Origin: Peribacillus kribbensis DSM 17871 | GTDB lineage: Bacteria; Bacillota; Bacilli; Bacillales; DSM-1321 | Direction: 5' to 3' | Assembly: GCF_000430765.1 (NCBI RefSeq) | Contig: NZ_KE387241.1 | Location: forward strand, 81,617-145,616 | DNA length: 64,000 nucleotides | Shown here: one piece after another, positions 62,510 to 64,000 of the stretch | Numbering within the stretch: position 1 is the first letter of the stretch | How the letters are laid out: each line of letters starts with the position of its first letter | Translations under genes and position numbers: made by a program | Notes under the pieces: model-generated | Told to the model about the DNA's origin: nothing | The model's database searches: none | The model's input: the letters and a program-made list of their open reading frames with translations, nothing else

Positions 62510-64000
62510 TTGAAGATACAGAACCCCGTATTAAAAGGCTTTAATCCTGATCCGAGTATCACGCGCGCAGGGGAAGACTATTATATCGCCACCTCAACCT
62601 TTGAATGGTTTCCCGGAGTCCAGATTCACCATTCAAAGGATCTAGTAAACTGGCGCCTTGCAGCCCATCCGCTGAACCGCCTCTCTCTTCTTGATATGAG
62701 GGGAAATCCTAATTCAGGCGGCATTTGGGCCCCTGACTTAAGCTGCCATGATGGGAAGTTCTGGCTTATTTATACAGATGTAAAAGTCACAGATGGCATC
62801 TGGAAGGACTGCCGAAATTATTTAACCACTTGCGATACAATAGACGGGGAGTGGTCGGAGCCTATTCCATTAACAGGCTCAGGATTTGATGCCTCCCTGT
62901 TCCATGATACAGACGGTAAAAAATATCTATTAAACATGTATTGGGACCACAGAACCTATAACCATAATTTCTACGGAATTGCCATGCAGGAATATTCCCA
63001 TGAACAACAAAAGCTGGTGGGCAAACCAAAAATTATTTATAAGGGAACAGATATAAAATATACGGAAGGCCCGCATCTTTATCATATCGGGGAGTATTAT
63101 TATCTATTCACTGCGGAAGGCGGAACTACATATCAGCATGCCGAAACCGTCGCCCGCTCCAGGAACATTGAAGGACCCTATGAAACACAGCCTGACTATC
63201 CATTGCTGACGTCCTGGCATGACCCTAGAAACGCCTTGCAGAAATGCGGCCACGCCTCTCTTCTGCATACGCATACAGATGAGTGGTTTCTGGCACACCT
63301 GACAGGCAGGCCGCTTCCTATCGGGGATCAGCCTATCCTTGATAATAGGGGCTACTGCCCGCTGGGTCGTGAAACAGCTATTCAAAGAATTGAATGGAAG
63401 GATGGCTGGCCGGTTGTAGTTGGCGGGAAGCAGGGAGCATTGACTGTGGATGGCCCAAATATGGAAGAAGTAAAATGGGAATCTTCGTATCCCGAGAAGG
63501 ATGATTTTGATGGCAAGGAACTAAACATCAACTTTCAGTCCCTGCGTATACCATTGACAGAGGATATAGCTTCTTTACAGGCACGCGATGGACATCTTAG
63601 ACTGTATGGGAAAGATTCTTTGATTTCCACGTTTACACAGGCATTTGTCGCCAGGAGGTGGCAGGCATTTTCCTTCGATGCCGCCACAAGCGTGGCTTTC
63701 CAGCCGGACACCTTCCAGCAGGCAGCTGGATTGACCTGTTATTACAATACCGAGAACTGGACCACGATTCAGGTTACATGGAACGAAGAGAAAGGCCGTG
63801 TAATTGACCTTCTCGCCTGTGATAATTTTGTCTTCTCGCAGCCGCTGAAACACGATTTGATTCCTGTTCCGGATGAGGTGGAGTATGTTCACTTCAAAGT
63901 TGAGGTCCGTGTTGATTCTTATCAATATTCTTACTCCTTCGATGGAAAAGAATGGATCAACATTCCTATCTTCTTTGAATCTAAAAAACTCTCTGATGAT
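62510..64000 (+). CDS. xynB: GH43 beta-xylosidase, cut by the window end
   Basis: 497 codons visible. Catalytic residues fit GH43: base Asp in FNPDPSI (about 14), pKa Asp in GFDASLFHD, acid Glu in YTEGPHLY. The C-terminal beta-sandwich domain begins after ~320. XynB releases xylose from xylo-oligosaccharides in the cytoplasm. TTG start after AGGAGG. Beta-xylosidase genes often follow a xyloside symporter, which is absent here. Under XylR-like boxes. Confidence 0.92.
   Translation, partial: MKIQNPVLKGFNPDPSITRAGEDYYIATSTFEWFPGVQIHHSKDLVNWRLAAHPLNRLSLLDMRGNPNSGGIWAPDLSCHDGKFWLIYTDVKVTDGIWKDCRNYLTTCDTIDGEWSEPIPLTGSGFDASLFHDTDGKKYLLNMYWDHRTYNHNFYGIAMQEYSHEQQKLVGKPKIIYKGTDIKYTEGPHLYHIGEYYYLFTAEGGTTYQHAETVARSRNIEGPYETQPDYPLLTSWHDPRNALQKCGHASLLHTHTDEWFLAHLTGRPLPIGDQPILDNRGYCPLGRETAIQRIEWKDGWPVVVGGKQGALTVDGPNMEEVKWESSYPEKDDFDGKELNINFQSLRIPLTEDIASLQARDGHLRLYGKDSLISTFTQAFVARRWQAFSFDAATSVAFQPDTFQQAAGLTCYYNTENWTTIQVTWNEEKGRVIDLLACDNFVFSQPLKHDLIPVPDEVEYVHFKVEVRVDSYQYSYSFDGKEWINIPIFFESKKLSDD

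Overview
The window looks like chromosomal DNA of a low-GC, endospore-forming Bacillaceae bacterium. The reasons are an alpha/beta-type small acid-soluble spore protein, strong AGGAGG ribosome-binding sites with frequent TTG starts, three T-box leaders, an InhA-type M6 protease, and many genes with recognisable Bacillus relatives (pepV, pepT, brnQ, the yfiS/yfiR pair, lytST). A Cytobacillus/Mesobacillus-like genus is my guess only. I see no phage, insertion sequence, CRISPR array, rRNA or tRNA.

0-7 kb: a TPR/dynamin-like GTPase with degenerate nucleotide motifs, a DUF962 membrane protein, an RsbR-type STAS protein, and a metallo-beta-lactamase-fold hydrolase with its TetR regulator and an operator inside the promoter. 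7-13 kb: a lysine-type T-box in front of an internally deleted class I lysyl-tRNA synthetase relic; two GH13 alpha-glucosidases controlled by a LacI regulator, with only the tail of a sugar-ABC permease left from the transporter; a catalase-like protein. 14-23 kb: an MFS exporter, Fur-controlled feoA-feoB plus a small FeoB-associated protein, succinate-semialdehyde dehydrogenase, a DnaQ-like exonuclease, dipeptidase PepV and an SDR reductase. 24-28 kb: a three-gene operon (M20 aminoacylase, GNAT, MenC-type racemase) that fits D-amino-acid salvage through N-succinyl intermediates.

28-38 kb: SEC-C protein, peptidase T, a PAS histidine kinase, DUF1292, SASP, T-box-brnQ-GNAT, a T-box-controlled amino-acid permease and a ferritin-like protein. 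38-46 kb: the yfiS/yfiR-like efflux pair with its operator, then two unusual oligopeptide-type ABC permeases (one a B+C fusion, the other fused to a degenerate peptidase-MA-like domain) with no ATPase or binding protein nearby, next to a divergent serine hydrolase and a stand-alone zinc-type ribosomal protein S14. 46-57 kb: the InhA protease, a tandem repeat beside a broken DUF2533 gene, CstA with a LytS/LytT two-component system, a 2-hydroxyacid dehydrogenase, a CD3324-family protein behind a hairpin that covers its ribosome-binding site, and a FusB-like EF-G-binding protein. 57-64 kb: a threonine-aldolase-like enzyme, a 52-bp tandem repeat, a secreted protein built of 49-residue repeats, an aldo/keto reductase pseudogene, an NAD-dependent epimerase, and the start of a GH43 beta-xylosidase behind XylR-like boxes.

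Two themes recur. One is amino-acid acquisition under T-box control, with peptidases and a D-to-L salvage operon. The other is gene erosion by small deletions (lysK, malG, DUF2533, aldo/keto reductase, an Ig-like C-terminus) that often leaves the regulatory DNA intact. The best candidate for something undescribed is the orphan permease pair at 40.6-44.8 kb; the T-box with a gutted lysK is the clearest evolutionary oddity.
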